Source: Lachnospiraceae bacterium (GTDB lineage Bacteria > Bacillota > Clostridia > Lachnospirales > Lachnospiraceae). Taken from it: a stretch of 64,000 nt of DNA. The notes beneath the pieces are model-generated. The model saw only the letters and a program-made list of their open reading frames with translations. It was not told the origin of the DNA and ran no database searches. Positions 37,246-47,332 of the stretch are shown piece after piece (positions within the stretch are counted from its first letter, which is position 1; every line of letters starts with the position of its first letter). The stretch covers positions 81,702 through 145,701 of the forward strand of contig CAJTDL010000011.1 of the NCBI GenBank assembly GCA_910575035.1. The letters run 5' to 3'. The position numbers and the translations under genes were made by a program.

Positions 37246-37486
37246 ATTGCAAGGAGTCTCCTAAAAAAATATAGCGGTAAAATATATTTTTACCATAACT
37301 ATAAAAGATACTGAACCGTTACTTTTTATCAATTATACAGAAGGCCATCAGGGGTGTCAACGGGAAAATATTTTTGGCCAGAATGGAGATAGCAATAGCT
37401 TTTTATTGTAGGCCATGATATAATTGGGCTTATAAGTTTTGTCACCTGATGTCTTATTTCAAATCCAGAAAAGGAGAGTAGATTTT

Positions 37487-38854
37487 ATGGAAAATTTCTT
37501 TAAGCTGAAGGAGAACCACACAAATGTAAGGACAGAGATCATTGCAGGATTTACTACCTTTATGACCATGGCCTATATCCTTGCCGTAAACCCAAATATC
37601 TTATCGGCTGCAGGCATGGATGCAAAAGCGGTGCTGATTGCTACGGCATTGGCTTCCTTTGTGGGCACGCTGTTAATGGCCGTACTTGCCAACTATCCCT
37701 TTGCCTTGGCTCCCGGAATGGGGCTGAACGCCTATTTTGCTTATACTGTCGTAATCCAAATGGGTTATAGCTGGCAATTTGCATTATTTGCTGTATTTGT
37801 GGAAGGAATCATTTTTATCGTCTTGTCTTTAACCAATGTACGGGAAGCTATTTTCAATGCAATACCTTTAACGCTAAAGGCAGCCGTCAGCGTAGGCATC
37901 GGGCTTTTTATTGCTTTTATTGGGCTGCAGGATGCAAAATTGATTGTGAGCAGCGACGCCACTTTAGTCACTTACCAGAACTTTAAAGGAGATACCTTCC
38001 AGTCCGTAGGGGTTGGGGCGATCCTGGCATTGGCCGGGGTGCTGATCACGGCTGTCCTTTTGGCAAAACAGATAAAGGGCGGCATTTTGATCGGAATCTT
38101 CACTACCTGGGTTCTGGGAATTATATGCGAACTGGCAGGGATTTATGTGCCCAATATAGATGCTGGTATGTATTCTGTCATACCATCCGGACTTATAAGC
38201 CTTGATTTTTCTTCCTTTAAAGAAACCTTTGGGGCTGTGTTTACCCTGGACTTTGGCGCAGTGAATATTGGGGATTTTGCCATTATCATGTTCTCCTTCT
38301 TGTTCGTAGATTTATTTGATACCTTAGGAACCTTAATCGGGGTTTCCTCCAAGGCTAATATGCTGGATGAGAACGGCAAATTGCCCCGCATTAAGCCAGC
38401 ATTGCTGTCTGATGCAATCGCCACCTGTATAGGCGCTGTATTTGGCACTTCTACCACTACCACTTTTGTAGAAAGCGCTTCTGGCGTAACGGCTGGCGGG
38501 CGTACAGGCCTTACCGCATTGACAACCGCTGTCCTGTTTTTACTTTCTGCAATATTCTCACCGCTGTTTTTAAGCATTCCTTCTTTTGCAATCGCCCCTG
38601 CTCTGATCATTGTGGGATTTTATATGATGGGATCTGTTGCAAAGATTGACTTTGAGGATATGACAGACGCGATACCGGCATTCCTTTGCATTATTGCAAT
38701 GCCGCTGGCTTACAGTATTTCAGAAGGGATTGCCATTGGAGTGATTTCCTGGACAATCATTAACCTGCTGACCGGGAAAGCAAAAGAGAAGAAGGTCAGC
38801 TTGCTGATGTATGTGCTGACAATATTGTTTATCCTGAAGTACGTGTTCTTATAG
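37487..38854 (+). CDS. AzgA/PbuG-type purine (hypoxanthine/guanine/adenine) permease
   Basis: A 455-residue NCS2-family proton symporter with about 12-14 transmembrane segments. N-terminal FKLKENHTNVRTEIIAGFTTFMTMAYILAVNP is the AzgA hallmark; LAPGMGLNAYFAYTV and the later TSTTTTFVESASGVTAGGRTGL line the substrate site. AAGGAG lies 10 bases before the ATG at 37487. I looked for a purine riboswitch in 37260-37486 and do not see one. A palindrome GGTAAAA-TATAT-TTTTACC is present at about 37274-37292, and TATAAT occurs at about 37415-37425. Confidence 0.92.
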   Translation: MENFFKLKENHTNVRTEIIAGFTTFMTMAYILAVNPNILSAAGMDAKAVLIATALASFVGTLLMAVLANYPFALAPGMGLNAYFAYTVVIQMGYSWQFALFAVFVEGIIFIVLSLTNVREAIFNAIPLTLKAAVSVGIGLFIAFIGLQDAKLIVSSDATLVTYQNFKGDTFQSVGVGAILALAGVLITAVLLAKQIKGGILIGIFTTWVLGIICELAGIYVPNIDAGMYSVIPSGLISLDFSSFKETFGAVFTLDFGAVNIGDFAIIMFSFLFVDLFDTLGTLIGVSSKANMLDENGKLPRIKPALLSDAIATCIGAVFGTSTTTTFVESASGVTAGGRTGLTALTTAVLFLLSAIFSPLFLSIPSFAIAPALIIVGFYMMGSVAKIDFEDMTDAIPAFLCIIAMPLAYSISEGIAIGVISWTIINLLTGKAKEKKVSLLMYVLTILFILKYVFL

Positions 38855-38872
38855 GCATATTTCATTTGCAAA

Positions 38873-38972
38873 GGGCTGTTGCCGCGGGAATAAACATGCA
38901 GGATATGGCATTTTACAAACCTAAGGCAAGCCTTATCCTGTATCGCATTTTCCCAATGCAACAGCCCCTTTT
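38873..38972. terminator. Long structured terminator between convergent genes
   Basis: GGGCTGTTGC (38873-38882) pairs with GCAACAGCCC (38958-38967), followed by CTTTTTC. The 75-base interior contains a further AGGATA/TATCCT and CTAAGGC/GCCTTA stem. It probably ends the purine permease transcript. Confidence 0.7.
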
Positions 38973-39773
38973 TCACCTTTTCCCTTTACCAAACTTATAG
39001 ACCTCATAAGCTGGATAGGCTCTGTCAAAATGGTATCCCAGCTTTTCTGCAAGGGCTACAGACCATTTGTTTTGTGCATCCCAGCTTGGGTATAAATTCC
39101 TCTCCATACATTCTAAAATCAACTTTGCCCCACAGGCAGAGGCCAGCCCCCTTCGGCGGCAGTCTTTCTGCGTTCCAATTTCTACTTCAATCCCACCTTT
39201 ATAAACAGAATAAGAGGACGCCCCAGATACTAAGGCCCCATCCTTCAGCACGGCTGCCCCCAGCCCCCTATTACAGTAATCTTCATAATCTGCAAATTGG
39301 GCTGTAAAATCCACTGCCCAGGAAAGCTCCCTAGTCTGGCTGAAGATTTCCTCATCAATCAGCTTCACTTCATATCCTGCGGGAAGCCTGTCTATTATTT
39401 TTGTGAGATGCTCCCTGTTAAAAATGCCTGGCTCTTTTTTGATGGCATAACGCTCTACCCGTTTACAGTTTTCCCCATAAATGCGTTCTATTTCATCCGC
39501 CCAATCCTTACAGCCATATTGGGATGGAACCATAATAATAAAATCAGATTCCCTGTCCCCTGGCTTCTCCTTCACCAATTCTGGATTTACCTTTCCAGAA
39601 AGATAGCAGAAATCTCCCAGAATAATCCTGGCCGATTTTGGCTCCTCCGGCCTATCTGCCCATGCCTCTCCCATACAGCCCTGCAGGCAGGACCATACCA
39701 GGGATTCCTCCCACCCTGCAAACAATGGGGCAATGGACGAAACCGCAGAGGGCTTTAATTTATAAATTGGCAT
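38973..39773 (-). CDS. GNAT-family acetyltransferase
   Basis: A 266-residue protein. The C-terminal half carries the acetyl-CoA fold: AVLKDGALVSGASSYSVYKGGIEVEIGTQKDCRRRGLASACGAKLILECM, where the QKDCRRRGLA turn binds the pyrophosphate of CoA. The N-terminal half (about 1-120) is of the PF12746-like type. GGAGGAGAGAGG directly precedes the ATG at 39773; a longer frame overlaps the HAD gene and lacks a site. It lies 50 bp downstream of the HAD hydrolase gene on the same strand. The acetylated substrate is unknown. Confidence 0.85.
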   Translation of the reverse strand: MPIYKLKPSAVSSIAPLFAGWEESLVWSCLQGCMGEAWADRPEEPKSARIILGDFCYLSGKVNPELVKEKPGDRESDFIIMVPSQYGCKDWADEIERIYGENCKRVERYAIKKEPGIFNREHLTKIIDRLPAGYEVKLIDEEIFSQTRELSWAVDFTAQFADYEDYCNRGLGAAVLKDGALVSGASSYSVYKGGIEVEIGTQKDCRRRGLASACGAKLILECMERNLYPSWDAQNKWSVALAEKLGYHFDRAYPAYEVYKFGKGKR

Positions 39774-39825
39774 CCTCTCTCCTCCTTTATGCATATTATG
39801 AAAGCGGCCTGTCATGCCTTTTGCT

Positions 39826-40734
39826 TTATCCGCTATGGCAAAAGGCATTGACAGAATGGAGCAAAAAATCAGAAAATACCTGCCCTCCTCCGCAATAATA
39901 AGCAGCCTCCTTCTCAATTTTCCATACCTGCATCTCCTTAGGCATAAACGCCACATCTGCCTCTAAGAGCATTGGGATGTCAAACACACTGTCCCCCGCT
40001 GCAACTGTCCCTACAGCTAACTCTGTTCCACTCTGCAGCCTTCCCTGGCCTTCCTGCATACTTCCCGCCCCGCTTCTGCCCTTCTGGAACATTTTCCCAA
40101 AGCCATTGGAACTGATTTTCCCTTTTTGCATGTATCCCTGGGACACGGCAGAAATCTCCGCCTCCTTCTGCAGCCGTTCCTGAAACCTGCGTACCGCAGT
40201 CCCTTTGGTCAGTTTTTTGGGAACCACATATACTTTTGCGCCGTTGGAAAATACATCCACCAGCAAATGGTCTAATGTATTCTGCAGATTCCTGACTGTC
40301 CGCTCCGGATGCACGCTTTTTGTAAATAGAAACAAACGCTCAATATTCCTGACTTCAAAATTGACATCCGCATCCCCTTCCAATCTCTGTTTTGCCCTAT
40401 GCAGCTCCTGCTGGCAGTCTGCCACAATCTCTCTGGACGCTTCATACCATCCCAGATCACTCTCTCCATTTTCCAACAGGATCCCCCCATTGCACACCAA
40501 TGCATATTTCGGTATGCCAATCCCCAAGCTAATCCTCTGATACTGCTGGACTGTCCTGGTGGTGACAGGCACAAACAGAGCTTTTCTGTTAACCTCCTGC
40601 AAAAGCCGATAGGAATATTCTGTCATAAAAGAAATTTCCCGTCCCTCATAAATTTCCACGCAGCGCTTCTCTTTTCCAATATTATGTTTATAAGAATATA
40701 TCAATGTGTTGTCTAAATCGGAATAAAATACCAT
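39826..40734 (-). CDS. HAD-superfamily hydrolase (Cof/sucrose-phosphatase-like)
   Basis: A 302-residue phosphatase-like protein. Motif I is FYSDLDNTL at the N-terminus (nucleophile Asp and acid/base Asp), motif II is VPVTTRT near residue 57, and motif IV is AAGDSVFDIPMLLEA near 265. AGGGGG lies 9 bases before the ATG at 40734. It lies 75 bp downstream of the P-type ATPase gene and next to the Ter cluster. HAD hydrolases belong to the biosynthetic modules proposed for Ter systems, so participation is possible but not shown. Confidence 0.85.
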   Translation of the reverse strand: MVFYSDLDNTLIYSYKHNIGKEKRCVEIYEGREISFMTEYSYRLLQEVNRKALFVPVTTRTVQQYQRISLGIGIPKYALVCNGGILLENGESDLGWYEASREIVADCQQELHRAKQRLEGDADVNFEVRNIERLFLFTKSVHPERTVRNLQNTLDHLLVDVFSNGAKVYVVPKKLTKGTAVRRFQERLQKEAEISAVSQGYMQKGKISSNGFGKMFQKGRSGAGSMQEGQGRLQSGTELAVGTVAAGDSVFDIPMLLEADVAFMPKEMQVWKIEKEAAYYCGGGQVFSDFLLHSVNAFCHSG

Positions 40735-40809
40735 CTTTGCAATCCCCCTAAGTAACTGGCGTCCATACAATATGGGGAGGATACCCTCCTCCCCATAACT
40801 ATGAAAACC

Positions 40810-43470
40810 TTATTTCTCTACAATAGCCTTCCGAATCAGATCCACTGGAATCATCGTAACTGCCAGCAGTACTACTGCCACCCATCCTGTAATCCCAAAG
40901 GGCACGCAGCTGAACATATTCCCAATCCAGGTAAATACTGTAAACGGAACCAATGCAGCGTTCACAATTAATGCCTGGACAATTATGATCGTAAAAAATA
41001 CTTTCAGAAACCCAGTATTTTCATTCAGCCCTTTAAATATGCCAAATTTATCATCCCGGACATTAAACCCATTAAACAAAGCGCTCACAATAAACAGCAC
41101 AAAATACCCTGTGAGATGCTGTGCATCTGTCTCAAACAGATTCCGGAAAAACGGCACCTTCAGATACACAAAGCTAATGGCTGTCAGCCAGGCTCCCATT
41201 GTCACAATCTGCGCCATCATCTTCTTGCTGACAATACTCTCATCCCTTCTCCTGGGCTTCTCATCCATATACTTCTTCAAAGCTGGCTCATTCCCCAGCA
41301 TAATTGCCCCTAAGCCGTCCATAACCAAATTCACAAACAGCAAATGCGTAACCTTTAGGGGCTCCTCCACCCCAAAGAAAGGTGCAATAGCGCTGACCAC
41401 AACAGCAGCCACATTAATCACCAGCTGGAACTTACAGAATTTCAAAATATTATGGTAAATTGTCCGCCCATACCAAATGGCGTCCTTAATGGACTTAAAG
41501 TTATCATCCAAAATAACAATCTTCCCAGCTTCCTTGGCCGCCTCTGTGCCGCTTCCCATGGCAAAGCCCACATCTGCCCGTTTCAATGCTGGAGAGTCAT
41601 TTACGCCATCCCCGGTCATCCCCACAACCAGGTTCATTTCCTGGCACAGGCGCACCATCCTGGATTTATCTGTAGGCAATGCCCTGGCAATCACACGGAT
41701 ATTGGGAATGAGCTTCTTCACCTCATCATCTGACATTTCATTAAGCTGTGCCGAAGAAAGCGCCCGGTCGGAACTTTCCCGCAGCAGCCCTGCATCCTTG
41801 GCAATGGCAATGGCTGTCTCTAACCTGTCGCCTGTGATCATAACCACCTGGATACCAGCCTTCTGCACTTCCTGAATGGCATCCTTGGCCTCCGGGCGCA
41901 CATCATCTCGGATACCCACCAGCCCAATGACCACAATATCATCATTGACCTTATTTTCCACCATGTCTTTTTCTGAGTAGCCAAAGGCCAGTACACGCAT
42001 TGCCTTAGCGGCAAGGGCGTCAATCTTCTCATCCAAAGCCTTTTTATTGATTTCCTTCACATCCCCATTTTCATCCATATATTTCGTTGCCATAGCCAAA
42101 AGCCGCTCCGGCGCCCCTTTATAAAAGGTCTTTCCCTGACGGTCAATCCTGGCCTGGCTGAACTTATTGGTAGAGTTAAAGCTCTGGGCCTTTGTGACGG
42201 CGTTTTCCTTATCAGCCTCCAGCTTACGGAACGTCGCCTCCCCAATAAACTTCATCAAAGCCTGGTCTGTGGCATTTCCGCCGATCACCCTATGCTCCCC
42301 GTCAAACATGGACTGGGTATTCTTCCCAATGGCAAAATCCAACAGCTCCTTGACCCTCTCATGCCTGCCCAACGCCGGAATCTCAATGGATTTCCCATCC
42401 GCTGTAAAAAAATCCACCACTTCCAGCATACCCTTCGTAATGGTTCCCGTCTTATCGCTAAACAGAATATTCAAAGATCCCGCAGTCTCAATCCCCTCCG
42501 CCTTACGCACCAACACATTGTGATCCAGCATCTTGCTGGTATTCTGCATCAGCACCAGGGAAATCATCAATGGAAGCCCTTCCGGCACAGCACAGACAAT
42601 AATCACAACCGCAAGGGAAACAGCCTCCACAATCTTCTTGATCACCGTCTCCATGCCAAGGCCAAAAAATCCAGAAAGCCCTCCGTCCGTAGTAGTAATA
42701 AAATAAGCCATATACAAAACCGCGATTACAATCGCCCCAATATACCCAAAGGTAGAAATCTGGTTTGCCAGCTTCGCCAGCTTCACTTTCAATGGGGAAT
42801 CCGGCTCATCCTCCTGCATTTCCTCCGCCATCTTGCCCATCATAGTCTTCAATCCCACCTTACGGACATCCAAAATCCCTTCCCCGTCAAATACTACAGC
42901 CCCGCGGAACAGAGAATACCCATCCACAAACGTATCCCCTGTAATATCCTCTGCCAGCTGCATATCTTCCCCAACAGCCTTTTTCTTACATTCCTCTGCC
43001 TCACCATTCAATGCAGAGTTGTCCACACGGAGATCCCCAGAAACCAAAATACCGTCTGCCGGAATCTTATCCCCCGACTGCAGCAGCACCTTATCCCCTA
43101 CCACCACGTCATCTACATCAATCACTGTAACTACGCCATTACGATACACCTTACATTGGTCTTTTTTGGTACTGTCCTTTAACTCACGGTATTTCGTATC
43201 ACTGGCAACCCCAGTCTTCGCTGACACAAAAGCCACAATCAGCACCGCCACAATCGTTCCCAAAGGCTCATAAATTTCTGCATAGCCAAAAAAGAACATA
43301 ACAATCATAAGCACAGCAATTGCCAGCAAGATCTTAATCATGGGATCGCCAAAAGTCTCCTTAAATTCCTCCCAAAAAGTAGTCGGCTCCGAATCAGGAA
43401 TCTCATTGGAGCCGTATTTAGATCGGGATTCCTCTGCTTCTTTGTCAGTAAGTCCATTAAAATTCATCAT
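40810..43470 (-). CDS. Ca2+-type P-type ATPase (PMCA/SERCA-like)
   Basis: An 886-residue P2-type pump. The N-terminal cation ATPase domain (GLTDKEAEESRSKYGSNEI) is followed by the actuator loop ALNGEAEE, TM4 motif AVPEGLPLMISL (the Ca2+-site PEGL type), phosphorylation motif SDKTGTITKGM near residue 335, nucleotide site KGAPERLLAM, and hinge MTGDGVNDSPALKRADVGFAMG. Ten transmembrane segments are expected. It is the first gene downstream of four TerD-family genes on the same strand. Because TerD domains bind Ca2+, a calcium link is attractive. AGGAGG precedes the ATG. Confidence 0.92.
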   Translation of the reverse strand: MMNFNGLTDKEAEESRSKYGSNEIPDSEPTTFWEEFKETFGDPMIKILLAIAVLMIVMFFFGYAEIYEPLGTIVAVLIVAFVSAKTGVASDTKYRELKDSTKKDQCKVYRNGVVTVIDVDDVVVGDKVLLQSGDKIPADGILVSGDLRVDNSALNGEAEECKKKAVGEDMQLAEDITGDTFVDGYSLFRGAVVFDGEGILDVRKVGLKTMMGKMAEEMQEDEPDSPLKVKLAKLANQISTFGYIGAIVIAVLYMAYFITTTDGGLSGFFGLGMETVIKKIVEAVSLAVVIIVCAVPEGLPLMISLVLMQNTSKMLDHNVLVRKAEGIETAGSLNILFSDKTGTITKGMLEVVDFFTADGKSIEIPALGRHERVKELLDFAIGKNTQSMFDGEHRVIGGNATDQALMKFIGEATFRKLEADKENAVTKAQSFNSTNKFSQARIDRQGKTFYKGAPERLLAMATKYMDENGDVKEINKKALDEKIDALAAKAMRVLAFGYSEKDMVENKVNDDIVVIGLVGIRDDVRPEAKDAIQEVQKAGIQVVMITGDRLETAIAIAKDAGLLRESSDRALSSAQLNEMSDDEVKKLIPNIRVIARALPTDKSRMVRLCQEMNLVVGMTGDGVNDSPALKRADVGFAMGSGTEAAKEAGKIVILDDNFKSIKDAIWYGRTIYHNILKFCKFQLVINVAAVVVSAIAPFFGVEEPLKVTHLLFVNLVMDGLGAIMLGNEPALKKYMDEKPRRRDESIVSKKMMAQIVTMGAWLTAISFVYLKVPFFRNLFETDAQHLTGYFVLFIVSALFNGFNVRDDKFGIFKGLNENTGFLKVFFTIIIVQALIVNAALVPFTVFTWIGNMFSCVPFGITGWVAVVLLAVTMIPVDLIRKAIVEK

Positions 43471-43636
43471 ATTCCTCCTTTATATTTCATCATAATAAAT
43501 TGGCGCCATCCATGCCCATAACATCCCCTACACAAAGAAAAGAAGAAGAAACTGCCCATTTTAGAACCGTTCCCCTTCTTTCCTAAACGAATCCTACCCA
43601 ACATAAATTCCTCCAGCCGGATGCAGCTCCCCTCTC

Positions 43637-44227
43637 CTATCTATAGCGGTTCGCCAACTCCCCAATCCCTGGATCTGTAGTCCCCTGCCCAATTGCATTA
43701 AATTTCCATTCCCCATTATGCCGATACACTTCCCCAAAGATCATAGCTGTCATCCCAGAATAATCCTCTGACAGATTGTAATGGCACATTTCATTATTGT
43801 TCCTGCCATCAACCAGCCGTATAAACGCATTCTGGATCATCCCAAAATGCTGCTTCCTCTGGACTGCCTGGTAAATATTCACCACGATTACAATCCTGTC
43901 ATACTGGCTGGGCACCTGGGCCAAATCCACCAGGATCTGCTCATCATCCCCTTCCCCGGCTCCAGTCAGGTTATCCCCCATATGCTGCACTGTCCCGGAC
44001 TGATGCCGCAGGTTCCCAAAATAAACAATATCCTCTTTGCCCATCAGCTTGCCATTAATTAAAAGAAATGCAGATGCATCACAGTCAATATCCTGCGGCT
44101 TTGCAGAAAACAGCCCCCTTTTCTTCTGCTGCACCTCATCCCATCCTAATCCAATCATCACCTTGGAAAGCCCTGCATTGTCTTTTGAGAGGCTTACCTT
44201 CTGCCCTTTCTGTAAACTAACCGACAT
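43637..44227 (-). CDS. TerD-family protein (tellurium-resistance type), copy 1
   Basis: A 196-residue cytoplasmic beta-sandwich protein. Conserved TerD features are the N-terminal [14 protein letters not shown], the Ca2+-binding acidic segments DIDCDASAFL and [17 protein letters not shown], and the C-terminal [13 protein letters not shown]. The first acidic motif reads DIDCDAS instead of DFDLDAA, and a KKRGLFSAKPQ insertion precedes it, so its metal site may differ from copies 3 and 4. Last of the four Ter genes. Confidence 0.92.
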   Translation of the reverse strand: MSVSLQKGQKVSLSKDNAGLSKVMIGLGWDEVQQKKRGLFSAKPQDIDCDASAFLLINGKLMGKEDIVYFGNLRHQSGTVQHMGDNLTGAGEGDDEQILVDLAQVPSQYDRIVIVVNIYQAVQRKQHFGMIQNAFIRLVDGRNNNEMCHYNLSEDYSGMTAMIFGEVYRHNGEWKFNAIGQGTTDPGIGELANRYR

Positions 44228-44276
44228 ACCTCAATCCCTCCTTCATTCTCCAATTTCTGGAATATATCTGCATTTA

Positions 44277-44882
44277 CTATTTATGCCCTGTCTTCCATCT
44301 CAGCCCCCAATGGAAGGCCTGGTCTAACTCCCTGTGGCTGCGGAAAAACTGGACAATCTTTTCCACGCTGAATGTCTCATCATTGATATTTTCCAGCAGC
44401 GCAAGGCCGCACATGGTATCTGATGAATTAAATTCATCCATCTTAACGATCAAATCCTCCGCCCCAGGATACTGGATAGTCACAACTGCATCCGCCTGCT
44501 GCCAATTCGCAATCCCTTCATAAATAAAAGTATAGACAAGAATCCGCTTAATATTCCGAATCTGGTTCCCATTGATCCGCAAATTCTCACCAGCTGCGGC
44601 TGCTCCCGTTCTGTCATCGCCATCTAAAGCAATGTACGGCGGACGGTTCAAAGCGCCAAAGCCATTTCCCAACGCCTGCACTGCGCCTTTCTGACCATCC
44701 TTTAATTCAAATAAACATCCCAAATCCAGGTCAATCCCTTGGCTACCGCCAAAAAGCCCGCCTAACAGGCCTTTTTTCACCGGCCTTGCATTCCAGTTCA
44801 GGTTCACTAAGATTTCCCCCAAACCGGCGGAGGCCGCTTTTTTCAGATTTACCTTCTGCCCTTTTTGTAAACTAATTGCCAT
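44277..44882 (-). CDS. TerD-family protein, TerA-like divergent copy
   Basis: A 201-residue protein. It shares SLQKGQKVNLKK at the N-terminus and has a DLDLGCLFELKDG motif like TerA-type members. The second site reads ALDGDDRTGAAAAGENLRIN rather than the GDNLTG...GDDEQI of the other copies. The C-terminal half (TFIYEGIANWQQADAVVTI...FFRSHRELDQAFHWGLRWKTGHK) is distinct and basic. Within the ter operon such paralogues are thought to build multi-subunit complexes. About 23 bp downstream of the next TerD gene. Confidence 0.88.
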   Translation of the reverse strand: MAISLQKGQKVNLKKAASAGLGEILVNLNWNARPVKKGLLGGLFGGSQGIDLDLGCLFELKDGQKGAVQALGNGFGALNRPPYIALDGDDRTGAAAAGENLRINGNQIRNIKRILVYTFIYEGIANWQQADAVVTIQYPGAEDLIVKMDEFNSSDTMCGLALLENINDETFSVEKIVQFFRSHRELDQAFHWGLRWKTGHK

Positions 44883-44904
44883 ATGGTTCTCCTCTGCTGT
44901 CTCG

Positions 44905-45492
44905 TTATCCTACTTCCACGCCATAATTTGCGCAAAGCGCCGCAAGGCCGCCCTGGTACCCGCATCCAATGGCATTGAATTTCCATTCATTTCCATTCTT
45001 ATACAATTCCCCAAACACAGCCGCTGTCTCTATAGAGAAATCCTCCCCTAAATCATACCGCAGCAGTTCTTCCCCTGTTTCTTCGTTGTAAATACGGATA
45101 AAGGCATTATTCACCTGGCCAAAATTCTGCCTGCGCTGCTCCGCCTCATAAATCGTCACTGTAAATGCAATCTTTGAAATATCCGCCGGCACCATGGACA
45201 GATTCACCTTAATCTGCTCATCATCCCCATCCCCGGCTCCTGTCAGATTATCCCCCAAATGCTCTACCGCTCCTGAAGGATGCTTCAAATTCCCATAGAA
45301 CACAAAATCATCCTGCGAAGATACTTTCCCGGCATCTGTCTGTAAAAATGCCGCCGCATCCAAATCAAAATCCCCGCCTGTATCAAACTGGTTCACATCC
45401 CATCCTAATCCCACTACAACTTTGGATAAACCTGGGTTCCCTTTCGTAAGGCTCACTTTCTGCCCTTTCTGCAAATTCACTGGCATTTCCAA
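44905..45492 (-). CDS. terD: TerD-family protein, copy 3
   Basis: A 195-residue typical TerD protein. [28 protein letters not shown], then [12 protein letters not shown] (Ca2+ ligands), [19 protein letters not shown] and [27 protein letters not shown]. All metal-ligand acids of the family are present. It is most similar to the copy just upstream (45586-46167), suggesting a local duplication. The symbol is by family, not by proven orthology. Confidence 0.93.
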   Translation of the reverse strand: MEMPVNLQKGQKVSLTKGNPGLSKVVVGLGWDVNQFDTGGDFDLDAAAFLQTDAGKVSSQDDFVFYGNLKHPSGAVEHLGDNLTGAGDGDDEQIKVNLSMVPADISKIAFTVTIYEAEQRRQNFGQVNNAFIRIYNEETGEELLRYDLGEDFSIETAAVFGELYKNGNEWKFNAIGCGYQGGLAALCANYGVEVG

Positions 45493-45585
45493 TACCTCCT
45501 TAAATATTTACTATCTGCAAAGCTTGCTGGATATATTCCACAAAACAAACCTCCTCCAAACCTGCGCCCACTGCATCATTTTCCC

Positions 45586-46167
45586 TTATGCCACTTCAAT
45601 TCCATAATGCCCGCACAAGGCAGCCAATCCCCCTTGGAACCCGCTTCCAATGGCATTGAACTTCCATTCCCCATTATGCCGGTACAATTCCCCTACCACA
45701 ATCGCTGTCTCTATCGAAAAATCCTCTCCCAAATCATAATGGATCAATTCCTGGCCTGTAGACTCATCCACAATCCGGATATACGCATTGGACACCTGCC
45801 CAAAATTCTGCCGCCTTACATCAGAATCATAAATCGTTACCGTAAACGCTACCTTCTCCACATTAGCAGGGATTTTCGCCAAATCCACAAAAATCTGCTC
45901 GTCGTCCCCTTCGCCTTCCCCAGTCAGGTTATCTCCCATATGCTTCACAGACTCGCTGCTATGCTCCAAATTGCCATAGAAGATAAATTCCTTCTCTGTA
46001 GGGCATTTCCCATTTGGCCCTAACAAAAATGCCGCCGCATCCAAGTCAAAGTCTGCGCCGGAATCAAATGCGTTCACATCCCATCCCAGGCCTACCATAA
46101 TGCTTTTTAATCCTGGATTCCCCTTTGTTAAATCAACCTTTTGTCCTTTCGATAAATTAATTGGCAT
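45586..46167 (-). CDS. terD: TerD-family protein, copy 4
   Basis: A 193-residue TerD protein with [69 protein letters not shown] and [29 protein letters not shown]. It follows telA by about 17 bp. Nearly every second residue is shared with copy 3. The role in the cell (tellurite, phage, peptide or metal stress) is known only at family level. Confidence 0.93.
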   Translation of the reverse strand: MPINLSKGQKVDLTKGNPGLKSIMVGLGWDVNAFDSGADFDLDAAAFLLGPNGKCPTEKEFIFYGNLEHSSESVKHMGDNLTGEGEGDDEQIFVDLAKIPANVEKVAFTVTIYDSDVRRQNFGQVSNAYIRIVDESTGQELIHYDLGEDFSIETAIVVGELYRHNGEWKFNAIGSGFQGGLAALCGHYGIEVA

Positions 46168-46184
46168 AATGCTACCTCCTTATT

Positions 46185-47330
46185 CTAATTTTTCTTATTT
46201 GGCATATGATACATCCTGTTGAACTCTGTCTTGATATTCTCAAGCCTTGCCTGATCCTCAATACGCTGTTTCCTTGCATTCTCCTGGATCTGCTTTGTCT
46301 CGTCAATCCCACTTACAATGGTTCGCCAGGTTGTTTCCAAAGTCTCAATCTTAATGGAGCTGCCAGATGCCAGCCGTGCTGTCATCTTGGACTGCTCTGC
46401 GGTATTCCTTGCATTCTTGATCAGCATCTCATTGGTCTTCTCATCCAGTGCGGACATGGCCTCTGCCTGGATCCGCTGCCGTTTCAGCATAATGGCCTGT
46501 GCCAATGCCTGTTTGAAAACCGGAAGGGTTACGATAAAGGCTGAATTGATCTTGCGCACCAGGTTCATATTGCTGAACTCCATAGTCTTGATCATGGGAA
46601 TGGACTGCATTGCCACATTTTCCGCAGTGCGCAGATCCTGGGTACGCTGCTCTAACATCATCAAAGCCTGCTGCAGGCTCTGGATTTCAAACTGGATGGA
46701 ATTGTCCCCAGAGGCCTCCATGTCCGCCTGCCTCTGGGCAATGTAATCCTCAATTTCCCGGCAGCCCTGTTCCCCCGCCAGGATATATTTCACCAATTCA
46801 TGGTAGTAATTCACATTTGCGTCAAACATCTGGTTCAGCTTACGGTTGGACTGCTTGATCTCAGATTCGTATTGCTTGAGCTGGACATAAATCTTATCCA
46901 CCTCCTCACCCATCGTGTGGTATTTGGCCAGGATCTTATCCAATTGCTTGCGCAGGTTGCCAAACAGCTTCCCAAACAGCCCTGGGTTCTCCTTGATCTC
47001 CTCAATGTCAAATTTGTCCATAATCTTCGCCAAGGTATTCAGCATGGCGCTGGAATCATCCAGCTGCGACATATTCATGCTGTTTAATACCACATCGGAA
47101 GCCTTGGAAATCTCCTCTGCCGCCTGGGCTCCAAAGGATACAATCGTCTCCAGGTTATACACCTCAATGGTGCTGGCAAGGGCATCCACCTCGGCGGAGC
47201 CTGTCAGGGTATCCCCCATCTGCTGCCTGTCAGCAACAATATCGTACTGCTCCACCACTTCAATCTCATTTTTGGCAGACGGGGCAACCGCCTGCTGCTG
47301 CATTGCTGTCTTGCTAAAGTCAAGTCCCAT
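46185..47330 (-). CDS. telA: Toxic anion resistance protein TelA (YceH-like)
   Basis: A 381-residue, mostly helical cytoplasmic protein. The central segments GLFGKLFGNLRKQLDKILAKYHTMGEEVDKIYVQL and MLKRQRIQAEAMSALDEKTNEMLIKNA match TelA/KlaA (PF05816). The ATG at 47330 with GAGGT upstream is preferred; it starts 2 bp after the stop of the YceG-like gene, so the two are translationally coupled as yceG-yceH are in Bacillus. By family it contributes to tellurite and envelope-stress resistance. Confidence 0.92.
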   Translation of the reverse strand: MGLDFSKTAMQQQAVAPSAKNEIEVVEQYDIVADRQQMGDTLTGSAEVDALASTIEVYNLETIVSFGAQAAEEISKASDVVLNSMNMSQLDDSSAMLNTLAKIMDKFDIEEIKENPGLFGKLFGNLRKQLDKILAKYHTMGEEVDKIYVQLKQYESEIKQSNRKLNQMFDANVNYYHELVKYILAGEQGCREIEDYIAQRQADMEASGDNSIQFEIQSLQQALMMLEQRTQDLRTAENVAMQSIPMIKTMEFSNMNLVRKINSAFIVTLPVFKQALAQAIMLKRQRIQAEAMSALDEKTNEMLIKNARNTAEQSKMTARLASGSSIKIETLETTWRTIVSGIDETKQIQENARKQRIEDQARLENIKTEFNRMYHMPNKKN

Positions 47331-47332
47331 AA

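Noticed and set aside
37260..37486. Purine riboswitch upstream of the purine permease
   Set aside because: I could not find the conserved loop sequences or the three-way junction pattern; only a short palindrome is there.
42292..43182. 296-codon plus-strand frame
   Set aside because: Antisense to the P-type ATPase; composition follows from the coding strand.
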